64,000 bases of DNA. Source: an uncultured Bacteroidales bacterium. GTDB taxonomy: Bacteria; Bacteroidota; Bacteroidia; Bacteroidales; UBA932. The notes beneath the pieces are model-generated. The model did no database searches and was not told the DNA's origin. It saw nothing but the letters and a program-made list of their open reading frames with translations. The position numbers and the translations under genes are program-made. Positions 1 through 9,286 of the stretch are shown here, in pieces; position 1 is the first letter of the stretch, and each line of letters starts with the position of its first letter. The DNA lies in the NCBI GenBank assembly GCA_946999645.1, contig CAMQDS010000005.1:1-64000 (forward strand), given 5' to 3'.

Positions 1-3000
1 CTTCTGTGTCTGCTTCTTCCTCTTCATCTTCCTTTTCTGTTTCTTTCTCTTCTGTATCGGTTTCTTCTGTATCGGTTTCTTCCTCCTCTGTTTCTTCTGT
101 ATCGTATTGTTCAGAACTTGGTTCGGCTTTTGTTTGGTTATATAACTCTTTACACTTTTCTATAATATTTGTGGCAGCCTGGATTAATGAATTATATAAA
201 TCATTATCACTTTCGTTTCCAGTTAATCCCTCAGATGAGAAAAACTCCTCTCTACTTGGAAAATAATTTTTATAATTCTCAAAGAAGTCATCAGAATCAA
301 GTGCTTTAGATACCATATTATTAATTATATAAAGAACATTATTTATGTTCACACTCTGATTATCTGATAGTTTGTTATGCAAAAAAGAAGATAATGCAAC
401 TGAATTAATCATTCGTGGTAACTCTTCATATTTAAGCAATCGTTTTGCATTTTGATTTTTATCACGAACCCTCTGTAAGGCTTTACGGAAATCGAAAATC
501 TCTTGTGAATCTTCTTTCATACTATGTAATTTATCTCTTAACTTTTCATATGTATCAAGACCAGCAAGTATATCCTCATAAAAGTCATTTTCTGATTTAT
601 CGTCAACATTATCTTGGTGAAGTGCATCATTTTCATATGCTTTCTGCCCACCCTCATCACGCAGTGTCTGAAGTTTATAGTAGAATGTATTTCTTGCATT
701 TACAAGTTTCTCCATATCTTCAATCTTCTTCACAAGAGCCTTATCTCCAAATTCAGTTGCAATATGTTTAAATTTAGTTGTAGTGGCGTGTAACTCAGCA
801 GCCATTTTAGAAGGTAACACTGTAGGCATTAAAGTACCAAAGACTTTTTCTAAAGTCATTTTCATAGAACTTGCCTTAGTCCTAAATTCATCATAGTCTA
901 CATTATCTTCTTTTTCTGATACGCCCTCTGCATCATCATCCAATTCTGTTATAGTCTTATCTTTACCCTCTACTATGCTATTGTCATTGACATTTTTAGA
1001 TGATGATGTCTTAGTTTTACTGCCGTAATAAGCATCAGGAATAGTATCAATACTATTCATTACCTCATCAAACAATGTCATAAAGCGTTTTTCATATGCA
1101 TTGATTTCCATTGCAGTTGCAATAATCTCCTTCAGAAATTCTGGGGTTGCATCAATTCCTGCATCATTGGAAATTACATCATATAAATGTTTATATTCTT
1201 TAATTGAATCAATAACACGGTTAGCCTGGTTCTTTAATTTACTTTTCAATTCATTATTAGAAAGGTTAGCAATATAAGACATGTCTTCATCACCACCCAT
1301 CATACTACGAAGTTCAGTAATCTTATTATCAGATACATCACCAGCAGCCTCTGCATAATCAAGAAGATCATCTAACTGTCCTGCATCAGCAAAAGCAATG
1401 ACATCACCTATTAACTGCTTGTCATCTGCTGTGTGAAAAGCATACTCATCTTCATTAAATGTTGCAGTACTGATGTCATGGTTATATTTCATATGACGTA
1501 TATAATTAGTCCATCTTGTTTGGAAATCTTTAGAGTGTACAATTTCATTCAGTTTTGAGGCTGCTAACATTTCAAAATTTTTCTTTTCTTTTGCTTCCCT
1601 TACTGCTTCAACAACACCGCCATTCCACTTTTTACCTGGCATACCAAAAAGACCTGTTAAAGCACCAATGAACCCCTCCTGCCAATTCTTAGTATCATCA
1701 AGATAATCAGCACCACCAGTTAAGGCACTATTAAACCAACTACCAACACTTCTCATCTGATCTATATCATATCCTTCATTGGTAAAGGATGCAAGTCTTG
1801 CCCCAGCAGCCTTCTTTGTAGCACTTGAAACAGTGCCTTGCAACATCTCTTCAGAACCCTCTGACATTGCAACCTTCAAAGAGTTTTGAAGAATGTCACG
1901 CATAATTGGATACTTGCTTTGAAAAACCACATCTTCTCCTGCATTTTCAACAGCCTTTTCTAATTTCCCAATAGATTTTATGTACCTTGCAGCCCTTTTA
2001 CTTGTGCTATATCCACCTGTATACATCTTTCCAAACTGAATAAAGTTAGATAAAGTCAAGATAGGGAAGTTCAAAAGATATGTTATTGCCGATAGCCGTT
2101 TACCTTGGTCTTTCATAAATTCAATATCACGTTGGTATTTTTCTCTTCGTTCATCTTGCAACTTTTCAAGATGGATTTTCCCTTCTTCTGTGAGTTGCGA
2201 AACATCACCATACTTTCCATCTGGAAGCATCGCACTACGCTTGAACACATATCTTGGATCACCATCTTTGAGTAACTCCTCTTCGAGGTTTGACATATCA
2301 CGGACATACTGTGATTCAAGTTTCATTTTATTCTCCTCTTCAAACTCTGACCTTGCATTAATTCCTTCTATGCTACCTTCTCCAGCAGCACTTAAAGCAG
2401 CACAATATAACTGCAATCTTACTGAAGATCTGTTGATTTGCTTATTTGCAGCCTCCAATGCAGCAACAAGACTTTTGCCGTCGACACCTGTAAGAGTTCC
2501 TCGTTTCGCTGCTTCCATAGCCTTTTTAAGAGTATTAAAAGCAGACATATTCCCTTCCCCACTAAGGACAGCACCCTTTAGAATATTTCTTGTGAGTTTC
2601 CTACTCATACCCTTTTCAAGAGCCTTTGCCCATACTTTACCTGCTGCACCTGCACCAACAGTGAAACCAAAGGTCTTTATAAGACCATCACCCCAGAAGT
2701 TAGCATTCCAATGCTTAGGGTTATACCACTCTCTTTGCCATTGCTCTGTTCTTTCCTTTGATTCTCTATAATTAGGTATAAGTTCCTTACTGACCTTGTT
2801 AAGTTTCTCTAACTGAGTTGCAGTATAGTTATTCACTCCAGCATCTAATGCTTCCATAAGACCGTGCTTTCCATCATTGTCTGCATCGAAAGCGGCTTCA
2901 AACAACATAGACCCTATATTATTGACTAATCCAACTGTACCACTTAAAAAAGTTGAGAAAGCAGTTACTACACCCTTTGCTGTTCCTGCTGCTATCTTAG

Positions 3001-3517
3001 ACAAATTAGATTGGTTTCTTGCTCGTGCATCCTCAATATCCATCCCTCTATAGAAACTCTTATCATACTTTGACGAACCAAAACCTGCTTTTATTGCTTC
3101 ATCAGTATTGATGCCTTCTGTATATGAAGAATCAATATCTTTAAGGTAATCCTTAAATGTTAGAATATGTTGTGGTTGCGTATTGTATTGTGGTCTGTGT
3201 TGTGGCTTGAACTGTGTTTGTGGTTGAGGTTGGAGTTGAGGTTGTAGTTGTGGCTCAGGTTGCTCCTGTATAGGTTCTATTTGTTCCTGTGCCTCTGGTT
3301 CATATTCGTCAGTAGGTATAGGGTTACTATAATTAACTTCGTCAGGTGATTCAAAGTAAGTTAAAGCAGGAGGAGCAACACTCTGTTGAGGTTGCTTCTT
3401 TGGCTGCATATTATTAAGTTGATTCGTTGTTACTATGCTTGAATCAGCAGTCCCACCACTTTGATAATTCGATACTGCCTGTTGTAATTCTGAAGTTGAT
3501 TTTATTCTGTTTTCCAT
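1..3517 (-). CDS. Giant internal virion protein (C-terminus beyond window)
   Basis: This frame is open from an ATG at 3517 to the window edge, at least 1,172 codons, so the protein is truncated here only by the window. The N-terminus (about residues 1-115) is rich in Gln and Pro, with alternating PQ steps. The middle has several Gly/Ala-rich hydrophobic stretches (around GTAKGVVTAFSTFLSGTVG and GFIGALTGLFGMPG) between charged helical parts. The visible C-terminal end is a Glu/Thr/Asp low-complexity run built on a repeated TEETD unit. Large helical proteins with short hydrophobic segments in this position, downstream of the tail genes, are usual for crAss-like phages and are thought to be carried in the capsid or ejected with DNA. 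The function is inferred from position and composition only; no catalytic motif was seen. The gene is 11 nt downstream of its neighbour in the same leftward block. Confidence 0.75.
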   Translation of the reverse strand, partial: MENRIKSTSELQQAVSNYQSGGTADSSIVTTNQLNNMQPKKQPQQSVAPPALTYFESPDEVNYSNPIPTDEYEPEAQEQIEPIQEQPEPQLQPQLQPQPQTQFKPQHRPQYNTQPQHILTFKDYLKDIDSSYTEGINTDEAIKAGFGSSKYDKSFYRGMDIEDARARNQSNLSKIAAGTAKGVVTAFSTFLSGTVGLVNNIGSMLFEAAFDADNDGKHGLMEALDAGVNNYTATQLEKLNKVSKELIPNYRESKERTEQWQREWYNPKHWNANFWGDGLIKTFGFTVGAGAAGKVWAKALEKGMSRKLTRNILKGAVLSGEGNMSAFNTLKKAMEAAKRGTLTGVDGKSLVAALEAANKQINRSSVRLQLYCAALSAAGEGSIEGINARSEFEEENKMKLESQYVRDMSNLEEELLKDGDPRYVFKRSAMLPDGKYGDVSQLTEEGKIHLEKLQDERREKYQRDIEFMKDQGKRLSAITYLLNFPILTLSNFIQFGKMYTGGYSTSKRAARYIKSIGKLEKAVENAGEDVVFQSKYPIMRDILQNSLKVAMSEGSEEMLQGTVSSATKKAAGARLASFTNEGYDIDQMRSVGSWFNSALTGGADYLDDTKNWQEGFIGALTGLFGMPGKKWNGGVVEAVREAKEKKNFEMLAASKLNEIVHSKDFQTRWTNYIRHMKYNHDISTATFNEDEYAFHTADDKQLIGDVIAFADAGQLDDLLDYAEAAGDVSDNKITELRSMMGGDEDMSYIANLSNNELKSKLKNQANRVIDSIKEYKHLYDVISNDAGIDATPEFLKEIIATAMEINAYEKRFMTLFDEVMNSIDTIPDAYYGSKTKTSSSKNVNDNSIVEGKDKTITELDDDAEGVSEKEDNVDYDEFRTKASSMKMTLEKVFGTLMPTVLPSKMAAELHATTTKFKHIATEFGDKALVKKIEDMEKLVNARNTFYYKLQTLRDEGGQKAYENDALHQDNVDDKSENDFYEDILAGLDTYEKLRDKLHSMKEDSQEIFDFRKALQRVRDKNQNAKRLLKYEELPRMINSVALSSFLHNKLSDNQSVNINNVLYIINNMVSKALDSDDFFENYKNYFPSREEFFSSEGLTGNESDNDLYNSLIQAATNIIEKCKELYNQTKAEPSSEQYDTEETEEEETDTEETDTEEKETEKEDEEEEADTE

Positions 3518-3528
3518 AACATTTCAAA

Positions 3529-5799
3529 TTAGTCATTATACCCACGTGCATTCGCTGATTGATTGCCTGTCCATTGTGCATGGTCTTGTTGATTAACATC
3601 AAGAATATTACGTGCAAATTCATTTGTAAACTGTGTTATTGCATGGTAAAGTTTATTTCTATGTTCACTGTTGTTAGCCATTTCCTTTGCTGAAATTTTA
3701 CTAAAGGTTTTACCATCGAAATCCAAAGGCATATATCTTTGTGCCGCCTGTGATTGTACCAATATGTTATATATGTTTTCTGCATATTCCTGTGACCTCT
3801 GGTCAGACATAGTGAATATTAAATTTGGATTAGTTATAGGTTGCATCATATACTTTATAGCCTCGAAAGCAGATATTACTGGAGAATTAGGATTTGTTGG
3901 GTTAATAGGGACAGTAGGTTGCGTAAACCTATCATACGCCTGTGTTCCAAGTAATGTCATATCAGCCATATATTCATGACCTAATTTATTTTTTACAGCA
4001 AACCTTACTGTAGGTCTATCGTATTTAGAAATATCAAACGGTGATATATCTATATACGATATACTCATAGGGTCAAATTTCTCATCTCCGAAAATTTCTT
4101 TAATATTTGTTATACCTTTCTCTTCCCTGTCAAAGCCACCTTTACCTTGCTTTATCTCATAGATTGCTTTTGTGTCAGAACCTTTATCAATTACACCGTT
4201 AACTGAATTTTTATTTGCTGTACTCCAAATAGCATTTCCAAGATTATTTCTTGCATAGTCATGACTTGAATCTGTACCAACTATAGGAACTGGTGCAAAA
4301 TCACCACGTACATTGATAACATCAAGTGCAGCTTTCAAATCTGAAAACTTGATTGTTTTATTAATATCATTCTGTTCTCTTAATTTTTTCTCAACATCTG
4401 GTGTTATTGCAACCTTATTAAAATTGATGTCTGGATTTAAATTCTGCATCGAATCTAAATGGTCAAAATATTCTTTTCTTGCTTTATTAAATTCTCTACT
4501 TGCTGAATACTGAATAATATCTGTTTCTGCATTATATACGCCAATATCTCCACCTATCTTTGCTCTTGTTTCTTGGTCAGTTATATACTTTGTATAAACC
4601 TTATGCTGCACTCCTTCTTTATCAGTAGTTATTCCTTCCTGTTTACCAAATATTGGAGCAAGCTTGTACGAACCTCTTAATGCCACATCAAGACCAAGTT
4701 TCCGTCTTATCATCTCTCTTCCAGGCGTGTTAAACACATACTCTGACATTTCCCATTCTGAATTAATACCCTTATGTGAACCGTCTGGTAATTTAATAAA
4801 AATAGGATTTTCATATGATTTTGTATACTTCTCCATATTCTTTGCATACTTCTTGAAACCCATACTCTGCATTTCTGAGATTGTACGATTAACATCATAT
4901 CTATTAGAAAAGTCCGAGTTTCGTGATGATTGTCTACTACCTGAATACTGTGACAAGTTAAGTGCATAATCTTTTCTTTCCTGCCCTGTTATTGCATGTG
5001 ATAATCCATCCCTACCATACTTAATAAGTCTTGAGAACTCCTCTGGGGATACCTTATTGAACGCCCCTGTAGAATCAACATTCGCCAATAACACATCTGC
5101 AAGCACCTTTTCTTCTGCTGTAAGACCAGAAAAATCACGGTTTCCTGTATTAAAAGCATTAGTTACTGCATTAGTTGCATTATTCACTTCATCACTTGTA
5201 TATCCTATTTGCTCTATTCTTGTTATGTAACCAGGTATAGGTTTCCCTTTAAACTGAAGCTCCCTACGAATTTCTTTTGCCCTTGTAGCAGCATCAATGC
5301 CTACCTGTTTCATAAAGTCACTTCCACTGTAAGTGTAATAATCCTGTCCATAGTTTGCATCATTTAAGTAAGCATCAAGTCCACTTGTACTTGGGTCTGT
5401 ACCCATTATAAGGTCAGGATGATTGTGTTTCATATCCCAATAGGCTTTTCCACGTTCCATTCTTGATTGAACAGCCTGCTTTAGCCTCCCTATGTCAGAA
5501 ACATAAGCAGCACGTGCATCTGAAAACTGTTTTCTTGTTCCTGATGTTATACCATTATTCCACAAATCATTTCTAAATGAATTGAGTTTATCTATATAAC
5601 TATTATAAAGTAACTTTGCCTCTTTATCTTCTGGACTATCAGATATGTATCTTTGAAGTGAAGCAGTGTCTTCGGCTATCTTATTATAATTATCATCTGT
5701 TGCATCATATGCAGCTTGTGCTAATGCAACAGGTTTCATTAATTCATCATATGAGTATGGTGTGAAATGTGAACCACTTGTAACTATAAACTTTGCCAT
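3529..5799 (-). CDS. Large internal/cargo-like virion protein
   Basis: A 756-residue protein, mostly polar and predicted to be helical in the first 150 residues (ALAQAAYDATDDNYNKIAEDT), with no signal peptide and no clear membrane segment. It lies three bases from the preceding gene (5803-8439) and 11 bases from the giant gene that follows, so it is translated from the same late transcript. In crAss-like phages this place after the muzzle gene is occupied by capsid cargo or ejection proteins. That placement is the only support for a role. I see no peptidase, lysin or polymerase motif. The start at 5799 is the first ATG after the upstream stop and leaves a normal short gap. Confidence 0.7.
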   Translation of the reverse strand: MAKFIVTSGSHFTPYSYDELMKPVALAQAAYDATDDNYNKIAEDTASLQRYISDSPEDKEAKLLYNSYIDKLNSFRNDLWNNGITSGTRKQFSDARAAYVSDIGRLKQAVQSRMERGKAYWDMKHNHPDLIMGTDPSTSGLDAYLNDANYGQDYYTYSGSDFMKQVGIDAATRAKEIRRELQFKGKPIPGYITRIEQIGYTSDEVNNATNAVTNAFNTGNRDFSGLTAEEKVLADVLLANVDSTGAFNKVSPEEFSRLIKYGRDGLSHAITGQERKDYALNLSQYSGSRQSSRNSDFSNRYDVNRTISEMQSMGFKKYAKNMEKYTKSYENPIFIKLPDGSHKGINSEWEMSEYVFNTPGREMIRRKLGLDVALRGSYKLAPIFGKQEGITTDKEGVQHKVYTKYITDQETRAKIGGDIGVYNAETDIIQYSASREFNKARKEYFDHLDSMQNLNPDINFNKVAITPDVEKKLREQNDINKTIKFSDLKAALDVINVRGDFAPVPIVGTDSSHDYARNNLGNAIWSTANKNSVNGVIDKGSDTKAIYEIKQGKGGFDREEKGITNIKEIFGDEKFDPMSISYIDISPFDISKYDRPTVRFAVKNKLGHEYMADMTLLGTQAYDRFTQPTVPINPTNPNSPVISAFEAIKYMMQPITNPNLIFTMSDQRSQEYAENIYNILVQSQAAQRYMPLDFDGKTFSKISAKEMANNSEHRNKLYHAITQFTNEFARNILDVNQQDHAQWTGNQSANARGYND

Positions 5800-5802
5800 A
5801 TT

Positions 5803-8439
5803 CTATTCATTATCATTAATTAAAAGAAATCCACCATCACCTCTCTGATATGCAAGAGAACCATCTGGTAGTATCTTATACCTTATTGCAGGATTAGTTG
5901 TAATCATGTTCATATTCATATTCTCTCTACCAATTCCTGCAAGTCCTTCTGAGATGGAATTAAGTGTATTTTGAATTGCAGCATATTTACGACCAACAGC
6001 CTCATCATTAATCATCTGAAGTTTCAATGCATTGTTAAGATTATTTAATCTTGTACTATTCAAAATATTTGAACGTGTATTATTAATACCTAAATTAAAT
6101 TGACCTCTTGTTTGTTCATTTGCATTTCGTCTTGCAATAACATCATTTAGTCTTTGGTTATTTGCATCACGAACCTTCATATATGAATCGCCTATGTTTC
6201 TTCCAAGATTATAATCATTAGCAAGTAATGCAGGAGCAAGTGAAGCACCAAGACCTGAATTTCTTATGGCATATGCGTTTCCTGCATTCTGTGCTGCAAC
6301 TGCATTTATTAGCATATTTTCATCAACTGGATTATATATAGGATTTGTAAGATGCAGTGAAGCATATGGAAGAGATGGATTAATGCTTTGTGAATAATAT
6401 CTGTCAGGTGATTGACCAGCATTATACAATGCAAGAATTGAGTTTAATCCTATACCAGCATAACGGGGAAGTGTTGGAAGTATAGGATTACCACCACGAT
6501 GTCTATTAGTAAATTCGTATCTTGTAGGTCCAAGCAATCCATACTGTTTATTTGGCACTTCAAGTGTTTGAAAACTTGGATCAGTTAACATATTATGAAT
6601 TGTAGGTAATCCAAGGGGCGTTCTCTTATTTACAGTAGGTTTTGTGTGTACCTTTCCACCTTTTTTATACTCATACCCCCAACTTATCTGTCCTGTATTT
6701 TCATCATCTATTTCTTGTTCTGTTTTGTTACCTGAATTATTTTTTATCTCAGGTTCATTTTTCTGTCTAATCTTTTGTTCATTTTTTTGTATAACCTCTG
6801 GCTTGTTTTCAGGTATAACCTCTGGCTCATTTTTTGGTCTATGCTTCATCCAAGTGTATAATCCTTTTATTGCTACGTTACCAATTTCACCAGCACCAGC
6901 AATAGAACCTGCTATCTTTGCCGCTTTCCAAACGTTAATAGGCTTTTTCATTCTTACAACTTTCTTAGGAACAACAACATGTAATAAATTATTTGCAGCC
7001 TCCTCAACAGGTTGGATATACCCTATATTATTGGCTGTGTTAGTAGCTTCTTGTACTGCATCATTCAATATATTTTTGCTAAAAAAATAATCTGGGTGTT
7101 CTGCCGAGTTAAATGTATTCTCTGGTAATATATCACTCTTTAATCCTGGTATATTTTGAGATAAAGATTTATTATTTGCTTTAATTGTTTTTACTGTTGG
7201 CTTAATCTCATTGTTAAGAAGTTTATCTAATTTTGCAATTTCAGACGCTTTTTTCTTTAGAGCCACTTTAGCAACCTTAATTGCTTCTTTATTTACAAAT
7301 TTACTTGCCGCTTTAACTCCTTTTCCGAGTGCCTTTCCAAGTACGCCACTACCAATTAATGAAAGTGGTAATAAAGCAGCTCCTGTATAGTCGCCATTTT
7401 TTGCGTCATCTATTGCTAAAGGAATTTCAGAGATTCCAAATGTAGCAAGATCCATGATTGCTCGATTGACTGGGTTTTCTTTGAGAAGTTGCTCATAAGG
7501 TATAGAACCCTGTCTTATTTCTCCGCCAAACGAAGGTTGAGGATTCACAACACCAAAAATATTATGTTCAGGCAAAGGTTCAGTTTTTCTAAAATACATT
7601 TCTGCTGCTTGTGGAATTGACACGAGCGTATTATCACGCTGTGCTATAGGATTGTTAGTATCAGGTAGATGTCCTCCTGATGCAAATTGCCTTGTGACTC
7701 CATCTTGCTCTGCTTCACCTTGAGTTACTTTTTCTTCTGGATGTATCTCCTGTCCTTGTGGTACACTGTCTTGACTATAGTCTGCATTATTAACTTCAGA
7801 CTCTTCATCTGCCTGTACTTCATCACCATACATTATATCTTGTCCTTGATGTACTGCTTCTTGTGGACCTTCTTGCTGCATAGCTTCTTCTTGAGGGTAT
7901 TGCTCATTGGCTACTGCTTGCTGATCCTGTTCAGTGTTTGGCTGCGGTACTTCAGTCTGTTGATTGTCTTGACTCAATCCATTTTCATTTGCAAGCATGT
8001 TATACAGACTTTCAAGTTCTTCAGGAGAAAGTTTAGATACAATCTTTTCAAGTTCTTTCTGTTTTTCAATCTGTTTCTGCTCCTCCTGTGCCTCTGCAAG
8101 ACGAAGAAGCATCGCATTCATACCGTTATTTGATATTGGGTCATTGGGTCTTTCCGATGCTTCGTCAACTAAAGAATTGGCAATATCAGAATAACGTTTC
8201 CCAGAATACCTATTTGGAATTTTATATTTTGATAGAACATTCTCATCTGCAACTATTTTATCAGAATAAACAAAATCATCATATATCGATTCACCTTGTT
8301 CAACTAAGTTAGGAATACCCTTTCCGTCTGTTCCATACTGAACACCTCCATTTGGATTCTCATCATGAGAACCTCCTGTATTTATTCTTGTATAATCTTT
8401 TGGGGCAAAGTAGCCACCATGTGTATTAAACTCTTCCAT
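5803..8439 (-). CDS. Internal virion protein with GGSHDENPNGGV N-terminus
   Basis: An 878-residue mosaic protein. The N-terminus (HGGYFAPKDYTRINTGGSHDENPNGGVQ, split here only in my reading, then GIPNLVEQGESIYDDFVYSD) is a signature I associate with large internal proteins of Bacteroidetes gut podoviruses, including crAss-like ones. Residues about 150-250 are a Gln/Glu-rich disordered stretch. Near residues 340-375 and 510-540 there are Gly/Ala-rich hydrophobic segments. Around residues 545-580 a KNEPEVI-like unit is repeated three to four times. The last 180 residues are Asn-rich helices (RRNANEQTRGQFNLGINN). It sits between the Gly-rich 279-residue protein and the cargo-like gene in the late block, so a part in DNA ejection or the internal core is likely but inferred. 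Confidence 0.72.
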   Translation of the reverse strand: MEEFNTHGGYFAPKDYTRINTGGSHDENPNGGVQYGTDGKGIPNLVEQGESIYDDFVYSDKIVADENVLSKYKIPNRYSGKRYSDIANSLVDEASERPNDPISNNGMNAMLLRLAEAQEEQKQIEKQKELEKIVSKLSPEELESLYNMLANENGLSQDNQQTEVPQPNTEQDQQAVANEQYPQEEAMQQEGPQEAVHQGQDIMYGDEVQADEESEVNNADYSQDSVPQGQEIHPEEKVTQGEAEQDGVTRQFASGGHLPDTNNPIAQRDNTLVSIPQAAEMYFRKTEPLPEHNIFGVVNPQPSFGGEIRQGSIPYEQLLKENPVNRAIMDLATFGISEIPLAIDDAKNGDYTGAALLPLSLIGSGVLGKALGKGVKAASKFVNKEAIKVAKVALKKKASEIAKLDKLLNNEIKPTVKTIKANNKSLSQNIPGLKSDILPENTFNSAEHPDYFFSKNILNDAVQEATNTANNIGYIQPVEEAANNLLHVVVPKKVVRMKKPINVWKAAKIAGSIAGAGEIGNVAIKGLYTWMKHRPKNEPEVIPENKPEVIQKNEQKIRQKNEPEIKNNSGNKTEQEIDDENTGQISWGYEYKKGGKVHTKPTVNKRTPLGLPTIHNMLTDPSFQTLEVPNKQYGLLGPTRYEFTNRHRGGNPILPTLPRYAGIGLNSILALYNAGQSPDRYYSQSINPSLPYASLHLTNPIYNPVDENMLINAVAAQNAGNAYAIRNSGLGASLAPALLANDYNLGRNIGDSYMKVRDANNQRLNDVIARRNANEQTRGQFNLGINNTRSNILNSTRLNNLNNALKLQMINDEAVGRKYAAIQNTLNSISEGLAGIGRENMNMNMITTNPAIRYKILPDGSLAYQRGDGGFLLINDNE

Positions 8440-8446
8440 ATCAATA

Positions 8447-9286
8447 CTATTTTTTAATTCTTATTAATGTTCCACCGTCAACAAACCTACGCACGAGAAA
8501 AGCAGAATGAGTCCTATTTGCATTCCTCTGTCTTTTTAATGCTTTATCACTGAACTCTGACAAATCAAGTTGTCGCCTTTCAATGTAACCACCATAGTCA
8601 GCCCTATTAGAGTAGTTCTGTCTAAACTGTCTATTTGCTAATCTGTCAATGTTGCCTGTAATATTCAAATGAGCAACCTTGTTTGCATAATCAAGTTTAT
8701 TTTGTAATAACCCCTGCTGTGCTTTAGCAAGACTATTACCATATGCAAGACCACCTATTGAAGCACCAAGACCAACTGCTCCACCAACTGCTGCCCCTAC
8801 TGGACCACCAAGTTGTAAACCTGCCAATGCCCCAGAAAGTGTTGATGACCCTATATTAGCAATGCGTTGACCTGTACTACCACCACGTATTGCTCCATAA
8901 CTCAAATCAGGATTAAGCGTACTCAATTTGTTATAATCATCAAACACATTAGTATAGGATGTATAATCATTTGTCCCAACGTTTTTAATATCGTTAATCA
9001 TTCTATGCTGCTGCGAAACGTCTTGTGTTGATGTGAGGTTATCAACATTACCAATGATTGGTGTAAGTCCTGATGCAAGTGCAGATGCTCCACCAACTGC
9101 TGCTGTGTAAGCAGTATTGTTAAGTGCAGATTTAAACTTCTGCCTTATCGCTGCATCGCTTATATACAAGTCATCCAATGTCTTTAAACCATCCAATGCA
9201 TTATTAAATTGACCAATAAAATTATTGTCATTGTACTTCTGGTCACCATATATGGCATCGTATATTTGTCTGTTATTTAATTCCAT
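8447..9286 (-). CDS. Small ejection-protein-like structural protein
   Basis: A 279-residue protein. Residues about 155-190 form a Gly/Ala-rich hydrophobic segment (GGPVGAAVGGAVGLGASIGG) of the kind found in phage proteins that insert into membranes during DNA ejection. The C-terminal third is basic, with many Arg and Asn residues, and ends in FVDGGTLIRIKK. Its start ATG overlaps the stop of the muzzle-protein gene by one base, and it is followed eight bases later by the 878-residue internal protein. The ejection role is inferred from composition and position; there is no motif that proves it. Confidence 0.65.
   Translation of the reverse strand: MELNNRQIYDAIYGDQKYNDNNFIGQFNNALDGLKTLDDLYISDAAIRQKFKSALNNTAYTAAVGGASALASGLTPIIGNVDNLTSTQDVSQQHRMINDIKNVGTNDYTSYTNVFDDYNKLSTLNPDLSYGAIRGGSTGQRIANIGSSTLSGALAGLQLGGPVGAAVGGAVGLGASIGGLAYGNSLAKAQQGLLQNKLDYANKVAHLNITGNIDRLANRQFRQNYSNRADYGGYIERRQLDLSEFSDKALKRQRNANRTHSAFLVRRFVDGGTLIRIKK

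Noticed and set aside
6..771. Rightward Ser/Val-rich and Tyr-rich frames at the left edge
   Set aside because: They are shadows of the leftward giant gene; the Ser run mirrors its acidic repeat.
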